Positions 11,012-18,903 are shown, counted from the first letter of the stretch. The stretch: 64,000 nt of DNA from Clavibacter michiganensis subsp. insidiosus (GCF_002240565.1 NZ_MZMO01000001.1:3180134-3244133); one strand, 5' to 3'. Program-made: numbers and translations. The notes: generated from the sequence alone by a model not told the origin.

Positions 11012-11362
11012 TCTGCGTCGCGGCGAGCGCCTCGCGTCGAGCGAACTGCCGCATCTCGGCAACTATGCCCGAGGGCCGTCATCCTCAGTCGGCGCGCCCC
11101 CGCCATACGTCTCCCGTCGGACGCCGATGCGGCGCGACGGCCGCCTAATGGAGCGGCACGCGACTAACCGAGCGACCCAGCCGGCAAAGGGACGGCGAAC
11201 AACGGGATGGTGAGCCTGCCGCCCACGAGCGACGCCGAAAATATGTGCTTCAGATACCCGCACCCTCGCTCCACGATGGTGTTCTTCGTGCAGACTTGCT
11301 CGTAACGGATCCGGACCGCTTGGAGAGCCTTAGAGAGGGTAATAGTCAAGGTCGTCGTCGTA
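11012..11362. other. Intergenic stretch at the left edge of the restriction-modification insert
   Basis: About 350 bases without a convincing gene. GC drops visibly from about 11160 rightward, marking the edge of foreign DNA. A 71-codon minus-strand frame (11164-11379) runs into the endonuclease gene, but it has no ribosome site and no recognisable protein. Confidence 0.4.
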
Positions 11363-12244
11363 CTAGACGGCCAGATCAAGCGGTAGATCCGAAATATCTT
11401 TCAATCGCTTACCTTCGATCATCATGGAAAGCGATTCAACGGAATCGCCGTGCCCTTCCTCTTGGACCGCTGGGAGCAACTCAGGCAGCGCAAAGTGGTA
11501 TACACAATCTATGTCACCGGTTCCCAGTGCAACCGACGCAATACGCGACGGGAGTAGCTCCGCGGTTACTACCGCTATGTGAGGAAGGCGACCTTTTCGG
11601 TTTCGAATCAAATTCAGAGCTTCGGATCGAGCGTTTTGAGCCCGGTCGCTTCGAATTGTCCATTTACAAGATACCACGGCATGGAGGATCCGTTTAGGTT
11701 GATTTTGCCGCCGCAAAGGCGAGTACAGCGCGACGGTTTCATCGACAAGCACCCCAGATGCATTGATCTCCCAATCGTCGACGGGCGCGCGTGAGATCAC
11801 GATATCTGGAGCAATGGCATATCCGTTACCCAGTACGGCTTGAAGACTTGGATTAGCTCTTACGGCGGCGTCAAGGTCTACTAGATGCGCATATTGTTCA
11901 AATATTGAAGCCTGAGCGGCAGCCCCCCTCCCGGTGACCTTTTTTATCTCCCAATCACCCGGGCGGAGCGCACCTAGAAGCGGAAACGTATCCTGCAAGA
12001 ACGCTGCCGTCGCAGCCTCGAAGGCATTCCCAGATGTCTGTCCGGCGCTTCTCTCGGCGATTGTTTCAACCTGGAGACGGGCAGCAATACTCTTCGCATA
12101 CCTCACGCTCGTAGCGTTATTCTTGTCCGCATTACTCGGCACGCCGACTTCACTCAAAGTCAACGTCGTCCCGGAGAGCAGACTAGCGTGATACCCACGA
12201 CGGGCCTCGGCAAAAGCCGCAGAGCTTCGGAGTTGCGCGGTCAT
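11363..12244 (-). CDS. Type II restriction endonuclease, NgoMIV family (predicted G^CCGGC)
   Basis: A 293-residue enzyme closely resembling R.NgoMIV along its length, from QTSGNAFE through SCKWTIRSDRAQNARSE to the end GKRLKDISDLPLDLAV. The NgoMIV active-site residues E70, D140, S185, K187 and E201 correspond to E76, D147, S192, K194 and E208, so it should be active as a tetramer on GCCGGC. Specificity is inferred from family likeness. Its ATG overlaps the methyltransferase stop (ATGA). GC content and codon use are well below the neighbours, which indicates horizontal acquisition. Confidence 0.92.
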   Translation of the reverse strand: MTAQLRSSAAFAEARRGYHASLLSGTTLTLSEVGVPSNADKNNATSVRYAKSIAARLQVETIAERSAGQTSGNAFEAATAAFLQDTFPLLGALRPGDWEIKKVTGRGAAAQASIFEQYAHLVDLDAAVRANPSLQAVLGNGYAIAPDIVISRAPVDDWEINASGVLVDETVALYSPLRRQNQPKRILHAVVSCKWTIRSDRAQNARSEALNLIRNRKGRLPHIAVVTAELLPSRIASVALGTGDIDCVYHFALPELLPAVQEEGHGDSVESLSMMIEGKRLKDISDLPLDLAV

Positions 12245-13203
12245 GCGACAGCGAATAGACGTCGAGTGGCCAGCGCATCACTAATTCTTTGACCGACAGC
12301 AGCGGCAACAGGCGGTGGAAACGCATTTCCGACTTGCCTATATGCGGCAGTCTTCCTTCCGAACAGTGCCCAGTCGTCAGGGAACCCTTGAATTCTTGCT
12401 GCCATTCGGACAGTGAGGCGTGGCATGCCTTCAAAGCCAGGCTGGGGCGCCTCATCGGCTAAAGATTTGCCATTAACCCCAAGTGCTGCCCAGGCAGCCC
12501 GGGCACGGGTCGGCCCCAAGTCTGGGCCGCCATGCTTTTTCGAGCCCCCGACCAGAGTCGGTGCGATTGCATTGGCGCCTCTCGCCCAGGCAGAGGCGCC
12601 CTCCCAACCATCAGCAGCCATCAAATCGTAAAGTAGCTCTCCTACAGTCAATGGCTTTACTTCACTCGGGATAGGCCACACGAAGTTATCGGCGTAGTCA
12701 TTACGTAGCGCAGTAAAGATTACTCTCGGGCGTAATTGAGACACCCCATAGTTAGAAGCGTTTAGCAATCTCCAACTCCCGGAATAGCCCAGCTTCCTCA
12801 ACTGTGCTTCAACGTCACTTCTGTAAGAATCAAAAACAGAATCGAGCAAGCCGCGGACGTTCTCGAACATTACCGCTTTCGGTCGAATTTCGTCTACGAG
12901 ATCGATTGCCTTGGGGAAAAGATTACGTTCATCTTCTTCACCGAGCTGCTTTCCGGCCTTCGAGAACGGTGGGCAGGGGACACCTCCCGCCAACAGATCT
13001 ACCCCTTTATAATCCTCACCAGACCAACTAAGCAAGTCGCGCTCCAGCACATTCCAGCCTGGCCGATTTAGGCGCAGCGTTTGGCACGCAGGGTGCTCAA
13101 TCTCAACAAGTGCTTCATGAACGAAACCAGCCTGTTCAAGTCCAAGCGCTTGCCCCCCGGCACCTGTGCAGATTTCGACAGATGTAAGTTCTGCGCTCAC
13201 CAT
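12241..13203 (-). CDS. DNA cytosine-5 methyltransferase of the NgoMIV-type system
   Basis: A 320-residue C5 methyltransferase with the ordered motifs I (CTGAGGQALGLEQAG), IV (GGVPCPPFSKAG, catalytic C77), VI (FENVRGLL), VIII (QLRPRVIF) and X (RQVGNAFPPP). The target-recognition stretch between VIII and IX contains GGSKKHGGPDLGPTRA. It should protect GCCGGC sites from the coupled endonuclease. The annotated ATG (13203) is only one base from AAGGAG; the adjacent GTG codon (13200) has better spacing and may be the real start. The genes run methyltransferase first, with a 4-base overlap. Confidence 0.93.
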   Translation of the reverse strand: MVSAELTSVEICTGAGGQALGLEQAGFVHEALVEIEHPACQTLRLNRPGWNVLERDLLSWSGEDYKGVDLLAGGVPCPPFSKAGKQLGEEDERNLFPKAIDLVDEIRPKAVMFENVRGLLDSVFDSYRSDVEAQLRKLGYSGSWRLLNASNYGVSQLRPRVIFTALRNDYADNFVWPIPSEVKPLTVGELLYDLMAADGWEGASAWARGANAIAPTLVGGSKKHGGPDLGPTRARAAWAALGVNGKSLADEAPQPGFEGMPRLTVRMAARIQGFPDDWALFGRKTAAYRQVGNAFPPPVAAAVGQRISDALATRRLFAVA

Positions 13204-13227
13204 GCTCCTTCAGTTTCCACTTGATAG

Positions 13228-13377
13228 ACAGTACCCTTGACCAGCGACGATCCGCTTCAGGTGAGACGGAAAAAGTCGTGGGTGGAGAAGGACGCAGGCT
13301 ACGGCGGCGCAAGGATCCAGACGACCACTTGGGGACAGATCCTCCCGCAGCTCGCCGTGAAGGAGCGCCGCTCCTAG
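13228..13377 (+). pseudogene. Possible 3' remnant of an unknown gene
   Basis: An open frame of about 50 codons begins right after stop codons and reads like a real protein end (KKSWVEKDAGYGGARIQ, then WGQILPQLAVKERRS), but it has no good start. It lies between the methyltransferase and GH51 genes at the right edge of the low-GC insert. It may be the tail of a gene cut by the insertion; the family is not recognised. The rest of 13378-13558 holds only a weak inverted repeat near 13388-13419. Confidence 0.25.
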
Positions 13378-13558
13378 AGCATAAGCAGGAGCCCTCGCCA
13401 GACCGGCGATCCTCCTAGTGTGCTTCGTGGTCCTCCCATCCGCGGCGGACTACAGCCACCTCAGCCCACATCTGGAGAATTCGGACCTTCATCCGCGGCG
13501 CACGACGCCCGCCGGCCGCGGGTGCGGCGCGACGGGCGCGTGGGGGAACGGGGTGCGG

Positions 13559-15100
13559 CTAGCCGAGCGACACGGCCGTCCACGACACGGGCGGCAGGGT
13601 GATCGTGAGCGTGCCGTCGGCGAGCGTCGCCGACGCGTTCGGCGTGAGGCCCACGCGCTCGCGGTCCTCGAAGGTGTTCTTCGCGTAGACGTCCTCGTCG
13701 TGGATCCCGACGGCCTCGAGCACCTCGGAGACGGCGAGGCCGGCGACGTCGACCTCGATGGTGAGCGCCTCCGACAGGCTGCGGTTCACGAGGAAGACCG
13801 CGGCGCGGCCGGTGGCCTCGTCGAAGGTCGCGACGGAGTCGACGAGCGGTGCGGTGCCGTGCACCTCGGTCTCGTACGTGCCCACGTCGATGCGCGGCCT
13901 CAGCACTTCGCCCTGCGCGAGCCGGCTCGTGACCGAGAACGGGAAGAACGTGGTCTGGCGCCAGGCGCCGCCGCCGGTCTCCGTCATGATCGGCGCGATC
14001 ACGTTCACGAGCTGCGCGAGGCTGGCGGAGGTGACGCGGTCGCTGTGCTTGAGCAGCGTGATCATGAGGTTGCCGAGCACGACCGCGTCCGCGACCGAGT
14101 AGACGTCCTCGAGCAGGTGCGGCGCGTAGGGCCAGCCCTCCGTGATCACGCCGGACTCCTGGTGCTCGTCGAGGTACCAGACGTTCCACTCGTCGAACGA
14201 GATGTTGATCGTCTTGTCGCTCTTGCGGCGGTACTTGACCTGGTCGGCCGACGCGACGACCGTGCGGATGAAGTACTCCATGTCGAGCGAGGAGGCGAGG
14301 AAGCTGCCGAGGTCGCCCTTGCGCTCCTGGTAGTAGGCATGCGCGGAGATGAAGTCGACGTTGTCGTACGCGTGCTCGAGCACGGTGCGCTCCCACTCGC
14401 CGAAGGTCGGCATGCTGGATCCGCTGCTGCCGCACGCGACGAGCTCGAGCGTGGGATCCACCATCTTCATGGCGCCGGCGGTGCGGTTCGCGAGCTTGCC
14501 GTAGTCGTCGGCGGTCATGTGGCCGACCTGCCACGGGCCGTCCATCTCGTTGCCGAGGCACCACATCTTGACGCCGTGCGGCTCCGGGGATCCGTTGGCG
14601 ATGCGCTGGTCGGAGAGGGCGGTGCCGCCCGGGTGGTTCGCGTACTCGAGGATGTCGAGCGACTCGAGGACGCCGCGGGTGCCGAGGTTGACGGCCATCA
14701 TCAGCTCGCTGCCGGTGAGCGCGCACCAGCGCGCGAACTCGTCGAGGCCGACCTCGTTGGTCTCGAGCGAGTGCCAGGCGAGGTCGAGGCGCTTCGGGCG
14801 GTCCTCGCGCGGGCCGACGCCGTCCTCCCAGCGGTAGCCGGAGACGAAGTTGCCGCCGGGGTAGCGGATGGCGCTCGAGCCGAGCTCCTTGACGAGGTCG
14901 ACCACGTCGAGGCGGAAGCCGTCCTCGTTCGCCGTGGGGTGGCCGGGCTCGTAGATGCCGTCGTACACGCAGCGGCCGAGGTGCTCGACGAACGAGCCGA
15001 AGGTGCGGCGGTTGACGGGGGCCACGACGGCGGTGCGGTCGATGGCGATGCGGGCGTCGGGTGCTGTGCGGGCGTCGGCCGCGGGGCGGGCGTCGGTCAT
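13559..15100 (-). CDS. Alpha-L-arabinofuranosidase (GH51)
   Basis: A 513-residue retaining arabinofuranosidase that removes arabinose from arabinan, arabinoxylan or their oligomers. The acid/base is E185 in CLGNEMDGPW and the nucleophile E304 in SFDEWNVWY; YPGGNFVSGYRWED and the FGSFVEHLGRCVY opening are GH51 signatures. A C-terminal beta-sandwich follows the barrel. There is no signal peptide, so it works on imported oligosaccharides. AAGGA sits 8 bases before the ATG. A perfect palindrome upstream implies control by a LacI-type repressor that is not encoded next to it. Confidence 0.95.
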   Translation of the reverse strand: MTDARPAADARTAPDARIAIDRTAVVAPVNRRTFGSFVEHLGRCVYDGIYEPGHPTANEDGFRLDVVDLVKELGSSAIRYPGGNFVSGYRWEDGVGPREDRPKRLDLAWHSLETNEVGLDEFARWCALTGSELMMAVNLGTRGVLESLDILEYANHPGGTALSDQRIANGSPEPHGVKMWCLGNEMDGPWQVGHMTADDYGKLANRTAGAMKMVDPTLELVACGSSGSSMPTFGEWERTVLEHAYDNVDFISAHAYYQERKGDLGSFLASSLDMEYFIRTVVASADQVKYRRKSDKTINISFDEWNVWYLDEHQESGVITEGWPYAPHLLEDVYSVADAVVLGNLMITLLKHSDRVTSASLAQLVNVIAPIMTETGGGAWRQTTFFPFSVTSRLAQGEVLRPRIDVGTYETEVHGTAPLVDSVATFDEATGRAAVFLVNRSLSEALTIEVDVAGLAVSEVLEAVGIHDEDVYAKNTFEDRERVGLTPNASATLADGTLTITLPPVSWTAVSLG

Positions 15101-15168
15101 GGAGTGGTCCTTCACTTCATCGGGAGCGGGGCCGATCGACGCCGGCGGTGCCGGGTGGATCCGAGCCG

Positions 15169-15182
15169 TTACAACGTTGTAA
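15169..15182 (-). promoter_or_regulatory. Palindromic operator upstream of GH51
   Basis: TTACAACGTTGTAA, a perfect 14-bp palindrome centred on CG, 69 bases before the start of the arabinofuranosidase gene. Size and symmetry are typical of LacI-family operators. Confidence 0.65.
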
Positions 15183-15251
15183 GAGCAACGCGGATCCATT
15201 CTCGCGGGGGCGCGGGGGACGTGTCAACGCGGGCGGCGGGCGGGCGGCCGC

Positions 15252-15257
15252 TAGCGT
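15252..15257 (+). promoter_or_regulatory. -10 box of leaderless NUDIX gene
   Basis: TAGCGT six bases before the GTG start at 15264. Confidence 0.5.
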
Positions 15258-15263
15258 CGTGGG

Positions 15264-15779
15264 GTGCCCGCATCCGACCACGTCCGGCGCCTGCGCTCAC
15301 GCGTCGGGCACGACCTGCTGCTCCTGCCCGCGGTGACCGCGGTGATCCAGGACGGCGACCGCTTCCTGCTGGCGCGGCAGCGCGACACGGACCGGTGGAG
15401 CCTCGTCGGCGGCGCGGTCGAGCCCGGCGAGGATCCCGCGGAGGCGCTCGCGCGCGAGGTGCGGGAGGAGCTCGGCGTCGAGCCCGGGATCGGAGCGATC
15501 GTCGGGGCGTACGGCGGCGCCGCGCTCGAGGCGACCTACCCGAACGGCGACCGCGTCGCGTACGTGACGGTCGCCTACCGGTGCGCGCTGCCCGCGGCCG
15601 AGCTGTCGCTCGACGACGACGAGCTCGTCGAGGTGCGTTGGGCGCCTCGGGCGGAGGTGGCCGCCCTCGACCGGCACGAGTGGATCGACCGGAGCCGTGG
15701 CGGCAGGGGATCCCGCTGGCCGAGCGCAACATCGCCGCGATGTGGCGGAACTACCGCGACGAAGGCTGGACGCGCGTGA
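15264..15779 (+). CDS. NUDIX hydrolase (3' end replaced)
   Basis: A 171-residue frame with a full Nudix box starting at G50 (GAVEPGEDPAEALAREVREE, G50 to E69), the Mg2+-dependent pyrophosphohydrolase signature. Substrate unknown. The GTG start fits a leaderless promoter. The domain seems to end near DRHEWIDR (about residue 143); the remaining residues are an out-of-frame reading of a kinase fragment, so the natural C-terminus has probably been lost by a deletion near 15690. Confidence 0.8.
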   Translation: MPASDHVRRLRSRVGHDLLLLPAVTAVIQDGDRFLLARQRDTDRWSLVGGAVEPGEDPAEALAREVREELGVEPGIGAIVGAYGGAALEATYPNGDRVAYVTVAYRCALPAAELSLDDDELVEVRWAPRAEVAALDRHEWIDRSRGGRGSRWPSATSPRCGGTTATKAGRA

Positions 15780-16090
15780 TCTACACGAACACGGTCAGCG
15801 TGCTCGAGCTGCACGCGCTGACGGCCGCGCTCGGCGGCGAGGTCGAGGCGGTCGGCGTGCTGCTCACGGCGGACGACGCCACGGCGGCCGCTCGGCTCGC
15901 CGGCCGCGAGATCGGGTCGGGCCTGGCGGAGGCGATCGAGCGGAGCGCGACGGCGGCGCCGCGGCTGGAGGCGGGGGCGGCGGACGCGGTCCACCGCGTC
16001 GCCACCGACGGACGGAGCGTCGCGGAGATCGCGGCGGAGGTGGTGGGGCTCAGCGGGTGGTGGTGCCGCCCCGGCACCGGGCTCGAGTAG
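15690..16090 (+). pseudogene. 3' remnant of a P-loop nucleoside-kinase-like gene
   Basis: In the frame other than the NUDIX one, the segment IPLAERNIAAMWRNYRDEGW continues through IYTNTVSVLELHALTAALGG to AEIAAEVVGLSGWW. It resembles the second half of AAA/NMP-kinase-like proteins, whose Walker A half would normally come before it. That first half is absent; the NUDIX gene runs straight into the fragment. The stop codon as read is at 16088-16090, overlapping the converging Lrp gene. Confidence 0.5.
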
Positions 16091-16506
16091 ACGACGTGGG
16101 TGGTGATCCCGCCGAGGGCGGCGAGGCGGCCCGTGATGCGCTCGAGGTCGCGCATCGAGCGGGCGTGGACCTTGATGATGAAGCAGTCGGCGCCCGTGAC
16201 GTGGTGCGCCTCGACGATCTCCGGCACCTCGGCGACCAGCGCGTGGAACGGCCGGTAGTCGCCCGACGGGTACGCGAGGCGCACGAAGGCGGTGACGGCC
16301 CAGCCGAGGGCCTCGGGATCCACCGTGATCGAGTAACCGGTGATGATGCCCGCCTCGGTGAGACGACGCACGCGCTCGGCGGTCGCGCTGGCCGAGAGCG
16401 AGACGGCCCGGCCGACCTGCGCGACGCTCATCCGGCCGTCGCCCTGCAGCTCGGCGATGATCGCGTGGTCGGTGACGTCGAGGGTCAGCGGCGGATTCGT
16501 CGAGAT
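15781..16506 (-). CDS. Lrp/AsnC family transcriptional regulator (ends uncertain)
   Basis: The core is a normal Lrp: an N-terminal winged HTH (TDHAIIAELQGDGRMSVAQV, then SLSASATAERVRRL) and a RAM domain (VTGADCFIIKVHA). No ATG, GTG or TTG lies where the family begins; an ATC codon at 16506, in an STNPPLTLD context, has TAGGTT seven bases upstream, so ATC may be the start. The RAM domain ends near SSPVPGR, yet the frame stays open to 15781 through sequence antisense to the kinase remnant. One extra base near 16065 would give a stop at 16050-16052, a normal family length. Confidence 0.7.
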   Translation of the reverse strand: MSTNPPLTLDVTDHAIIAELQGDGRMSVAQVGRAVSLSASATAERVRRLTEAGIITGYSITVDPEALGWAVTAFVRLAYPSGDYRPFHALVAEVPEIVEAHHVTGADCFIIKVHARSMRDLERITGRLAALGGITTHVVYSSPVPGRHHHPLSPTTSAAISATLRPSVATRWTASAAPASSRGAAVALRSIASARPDPISRPASRAAAVASSAVSSTPTASTSPPSAAVSACSSSTLTVFV

Positions 16507-16513
16507 TGGGCCG

Positions 16514-16519
16514 AACCTA
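16514..16519 (-). promoter_or_regulatory. -10 box before the Lrp gene
   Basis: TAGGTT on the minus strand, seven bases before the ATC codon that fits the Lrp N-terminus. Confidence 0.4.
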
Positions 16520-16588
16520 CCGGGCGATCCGCGGCGCGACGGCCCCGATGCCGCGCGACGCCCCTTCCTCGCCCCGGTGCCCGGCCGC

Positions 16589-16594
16589 TTCGAT
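16589..16594 (+). promoter_or_regulatory. -10-like box of the rhodanese gene
   Basis: TTCGAT six bases before the ATG at 16601. A GGAGG lies only one base from the ATG, too close to act as a normal ribosome site, so a leaderless start is more likely. Confidence 0.35.
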
Positions 16595-16600
16595 GGAGGC

Positions 16601-17020
16601 ATGCACACGAGCCTCTCCGCGACCGACTTCTTCGCCGCCAAGCTGACCTACGAGACCGACCCGGCCGACCTCGCCGCCGACCGGGCGGGCGGCGCCGCGC
16701 CGCTCGTGGTCGACGTGCGCTCGGACGCGTCCTGGCGGCAAGGGCGGATCCCCGGCGCCGTCCACATCCCCGGCGCGGAGCTCGCGACACGCGCCGCCGC
16801 CGAGCTGCCCGACCGGGATGCACGGGTCGTCGTCTACTGCTGGGGACCCGGCTGCAACGGCAGCACACGAGCCGCGCTCACGCTGGCGAGTCTCGGCTAC
16901 ACGCGCGTGCAGGAGCTGATCGGCGGGTTCGAGTACTGGGCGCGCGAGGGGTTCGCGGTGGCCACGGACGCGGGGCGGACGCGACGGGAACCGGATCCGC
17001 TGACGGCGCCGGTCGGCTGA
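16601..17020 (+). CDS. Rhodanese-like sulfurtransferase
   Basis: A 139-residue single rhodanese domain: VVDVRSDASWRQGRIPGAVHIP opens the fold and the active-site loop is YCWGPGCNGS, with the catalytic cysteine position at C80 or C85. It would move sulfane sulfur to an acceptor or act in redox sensing. The loop is a variant of the six-residue CRxGxR form. It diverges from Lrp with a gap under 100 bases, so Lrp may regulate it. It converges on the beta-lactamase-like gene. Confidence 0.82.
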   Translation: MHTSLSATDFFAAKLTYETDPADLAADRAGGAAPLVVDVRSDASWRQGRIPGAVHIPGAELATRAAAELPDRDARVVVYCWGPGCNGSTRAALTLASLGYTRVQELIGGFEYWAREGFAVATDAGRTRREPDPLTAPVG

Positions 17021-17062
17021 CGCGCTGCTCCGCTCATCGCGCCGCGCCGCTGACGCGGAAGG

Positions 17063-17962
17063 TCAGCCGACGACGGGCGCCGTGTCCGCGACGGCCGCCG
17101 CGGCCAGCTCGGCGAGCCGGTGGTCGCGCTCCTCCTCGTGGGCGGTGATGGTGACGACCGCGTCACGGGATCCGTCGACCAGCACGTACTGGCCGTAGCG
17201 GCCGTCGAGTCGCCAGACGTCGCCGGGCCCGTCCCAGGTCGCGAGGCCGTAGCGGGCGAAGGGGGCGGCGGGATCGGCGCCGGTGGCGACCCAGGATCCG
17301 TGCATCCGGTCGACCCACTCCGCGCTCACGAGCTGCCGGCCCTCCCCCGCGCCGCGGTCGCGCAGCAGGCGGCCGATGCGCGCCAGCTCGCCCGTGCGCA
17401 GCTCCAGGCCGCTCCCGCCCACGATGAACCCGAGCGGGCAGCGGTGCCACTGCGGATTCTCGATGCCGAGCGGCGCGAAGAGGCGCGGGAGGAGCCAGTC
17501 GCGCACGTCGCCGACCGCGGCGGCCAGCATCCGCATGGCGACGTAGGGGCTCGCGTCGCTGTACCGGAAGACGCGGCCGGGGCCGCTCGTGGGGAGGCCG
17601 AGCATCGCCTGCGCGAGGTCGGATCCGGGGACGGGCTCGTCGCCGAACCAGGCGAAGTCGATGCCGCTCGTCATGGTGAGGAGGTGCTCGATGGTGACCT
17701 CGTCGACGCCCGGGCCGAGGTCGATGCCGGGCAGCAGCTCGGGCACGCGGGTGCCGAGCCGGAGGATCCCCTCGTCCACCGCGATGCCGACGGCGAGCGC
17801 GCACACGCCCTTGGACACCGAGTACAGGTTCTCGCGGTCGTCGCTGCGCCAGCGGTGCTCAGCCTCGTCGTCCCCGACCCGCACGACGATGCCGTACGCG
17901 CCGAGCCGCTCCCGGTCGATGCCCTCGACGAGGCGGGCGAGGGCGTCGGCGGCGGTGCTCAT
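17063..17962 (-). CDS. Serine hydrolase of the beta-lactamase/esterase (class C-like) family
   Basis: A 299-residue beta-lactamase-fold protein. The SxxK motif is S48-VS-K51 (YSVSKGVCALA), the second motif appears as RYSDASPYV in place of YxN, and the third, HxG/KTG-like, as DGRYGQYVLV. There is no signal peptide, which argues against a periplasmic or secreted lactamase and for a cytoplasmic esterase or peptidase. CACACT six bases before the ATG fits the leaderless pattern. It is a single gene converging on rhodanese. Confidence 0.82.
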   Translation of the reverse strand: MSTAADALARLVEGIDRERLGAYGIVVRVGDDEAEHRWRSDDRENLYSVSKGVCALAVGIAVDEGILRLGTRVPELLPGIDLGPGVDEVTIEHLLTMTSGIDFAWFGDEPVPGSDLAQAMLGLPTSGPGRVFRYSDASPYVAMRMLAAAVGDVRDWLLPRLFAPLGIENPQWHRCPLGFIVGGSGLELRTGELARIGRLLRDRGAGEGRQLVSAEWVDRMHGSWVATGADPAAPFARYGLATWDGPGDVWRLDGRYGQYVLVDGSRDAVVTITAHEEERDHRLAELAAAAVADTAPVVG

Positions 17963-17968
17963 GGATCC

Positions 17969-17974
17969 AGTGTG
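17969..17974 (-). promoter_or_regulatory. -10-like box of the beta-lactamase-fold gene
   Basis: CACACT on the minus strand six bases before the ATG at 17962; a weak match to TAnnnT. Confidence 0.3.
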
Positions 17975-18059
17975 GCGCGGGATCCCGCGGGGGCACGCCC
18001 CTTCCCCCGGCCGGGGGAACCATGCGAGGGTGGCGGCTCGGCACACGGCAGAGGACGAC

Positions 18060-18359
18060 ATGAGGCTCGCGACGCGCATCACGATCGGGGCGCTGGCGGC
18101 CGAGCTCGTCGCCCTCGGGGTGCTGCTGCTCCTCGCGGACCGGTGGGAGGACATGGGGTGGCCCGCGCGCGGCATGGACCACTGGGTCATCGGAGTCGGC
18201 TTCGCCCTGCCGCCGCTCGTCGTGCTGACGGCGGTCGTGCTCGTGCTGCTGGCGGCGACGCGGATCACCGTGGCGGAGGTCGGGGCGTGGCGGGCGCGTC
18301 GTGCGCCGGTCCCGACGGCCGGGATCAGCGCATGGTCGCGTCCCGATCCGCGTCGCTGA
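18060..18359 (+). CDS. Small two-helix membrane protein
   Basis: A 99-residue protein with two predicted transmembrane helices (about 8-27 and 45-68), a short tryptophan-rich loop between them (DRWEDMGWPARGMDHW) and a basic, proline-containing tail. GAGG sits five bases before the ATG. No family is recognised. Its last 35 bases overlap the converging acetyltransferase gene. Confidence 0.6.
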   Translation: MRLATRITIGALAAELVALGVLLLLADRWEDMGWPARGMDHWVIGVGFALPPLVVLTAVVLVLLAATRITVAEVGAWRARRAPVPTAGISAWSRPDPRR

Positions 18360-18891
18360 GCTCGCGATCGGCGTAGACCAGGCGCATCACGTCGGGGTCG
18401 GGGTTGCCCGGATCTGGCCCGCGGTGCACCAGCGTCAGCCCGGCCTTCTCCGCCACGGCCGCCGAGGCGCGGTTGTGCGCGACGAGGTACGCGACCACCG
18501 GCAGCTCGGGGCGCAGGATCCGTGCCCGCGCGATCGCCCGTGACGCCAGCTCGGTCGCGTACCCGCGGCCGTGCACGGTCGGCGAGAAGCGGTAGCCGAG
18601 GTTCCAGAAGGCGTCGTGCGCGATGCCGCATCCGCCGAACCCGACGACCGCGTCGGCGTCCCGCTCGCGCACGATCCACGTGCCGAGGCCGTCGCGCTCC
18701 CAGCCCTCGACCCGCGCGCGGAGGAAGCGGTCGGTCTGCGCGGGATCGGTCACGCGCAACGACGGGTAGTGGGTCCAGACGGCGGGGTCGGAGCGGATCG
18801 CGTGCACCTCGGTCGCGTCGTCCGGAGAGGGGAGGTGGAGGTCGAGCCGGGCCGTGCGGTCCTCGGGGGCGGCGAGGCGGACGGACGTCAT
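18325..18891 (-). CDS. GNAT acetyltransferase, RimJ/RimL type
   Basis: A 188-residue acetyltransferase. RLDLHLPSPDDATEVHAIRSDP opens the fold in the RimJ/RimL manner, WNLGYRFSPTVHGRGYATE carries the acetyl-CoA loop, and VAHNRASAAVAEKAGL closes the domain. RimJ/RimL relatives acetylate protein N-termini or small amines; the target here is unknown. TACCGT six bases before the ATG fits a leaderless mRNA. Confidence 0.88.
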   Translation of the reverse strand: MTSVRLAAPEDRTARLDLHLPSPDDATEVHAIRSDPAVWTHYPSLRVTDPAQTDRFLRARVEGWERDGLGTWIVRERDADAVVGFGGCGIAHDAFWNLGYRFSPTVHGRGYATELASRAIARARILRPELPVVAYLVAHNRASAAVAEKAGLTLVHRGPDPGNPDPDVMRLVYADRELSDADRDATMR

Positions 18892-18897
18892 GCGTCG

Positions 18898-18903
18898 ACG
18901 GTA
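18898..18903 (-). promoter_or_regulatory. -10 box of leaderless GNAT gene
   Basis: TACCGT on the minus strand, six bases before the ATG at 18891. Confidence 0.5.

Noticed and set aside
11164..11379. A 71-codon minus-strand frame at the end of the endonuclease gene
   Set aside because: It overlaps the endonuclease end, has no ribosome site or -10 box, and no protein-like features.
11128..13535. A 13-base direct repeat (TGCGGCGCGACGG) at 11128-11140 and 13523-13535 flanking the restriction island, as if an attachment site
   Set aside because: A 12-base core of the same sequence occurs again near 16531, so it is common GC-rich sequence rather than a specific boundary. No integrase or tRNA gene is near.
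13418..16090. An 890-codon plus-strand frame over the GH51 gene
   Set aside because: Almost all of it is antisense shadow of the arabinofuranosidase; only its last 130 codons (kinase remnant) look real, and these were kept separately.
17012..17071. A perfect 10-bp inverted repeat (GTCGGCTGAC/GTCAGCCGAC) between convergent genes
   Set aside because: Each arm is made by the last codons (Val-Gly-stop) of the two genes, so it is coincidence, with a loop of 40 bases too long for a good terminator.
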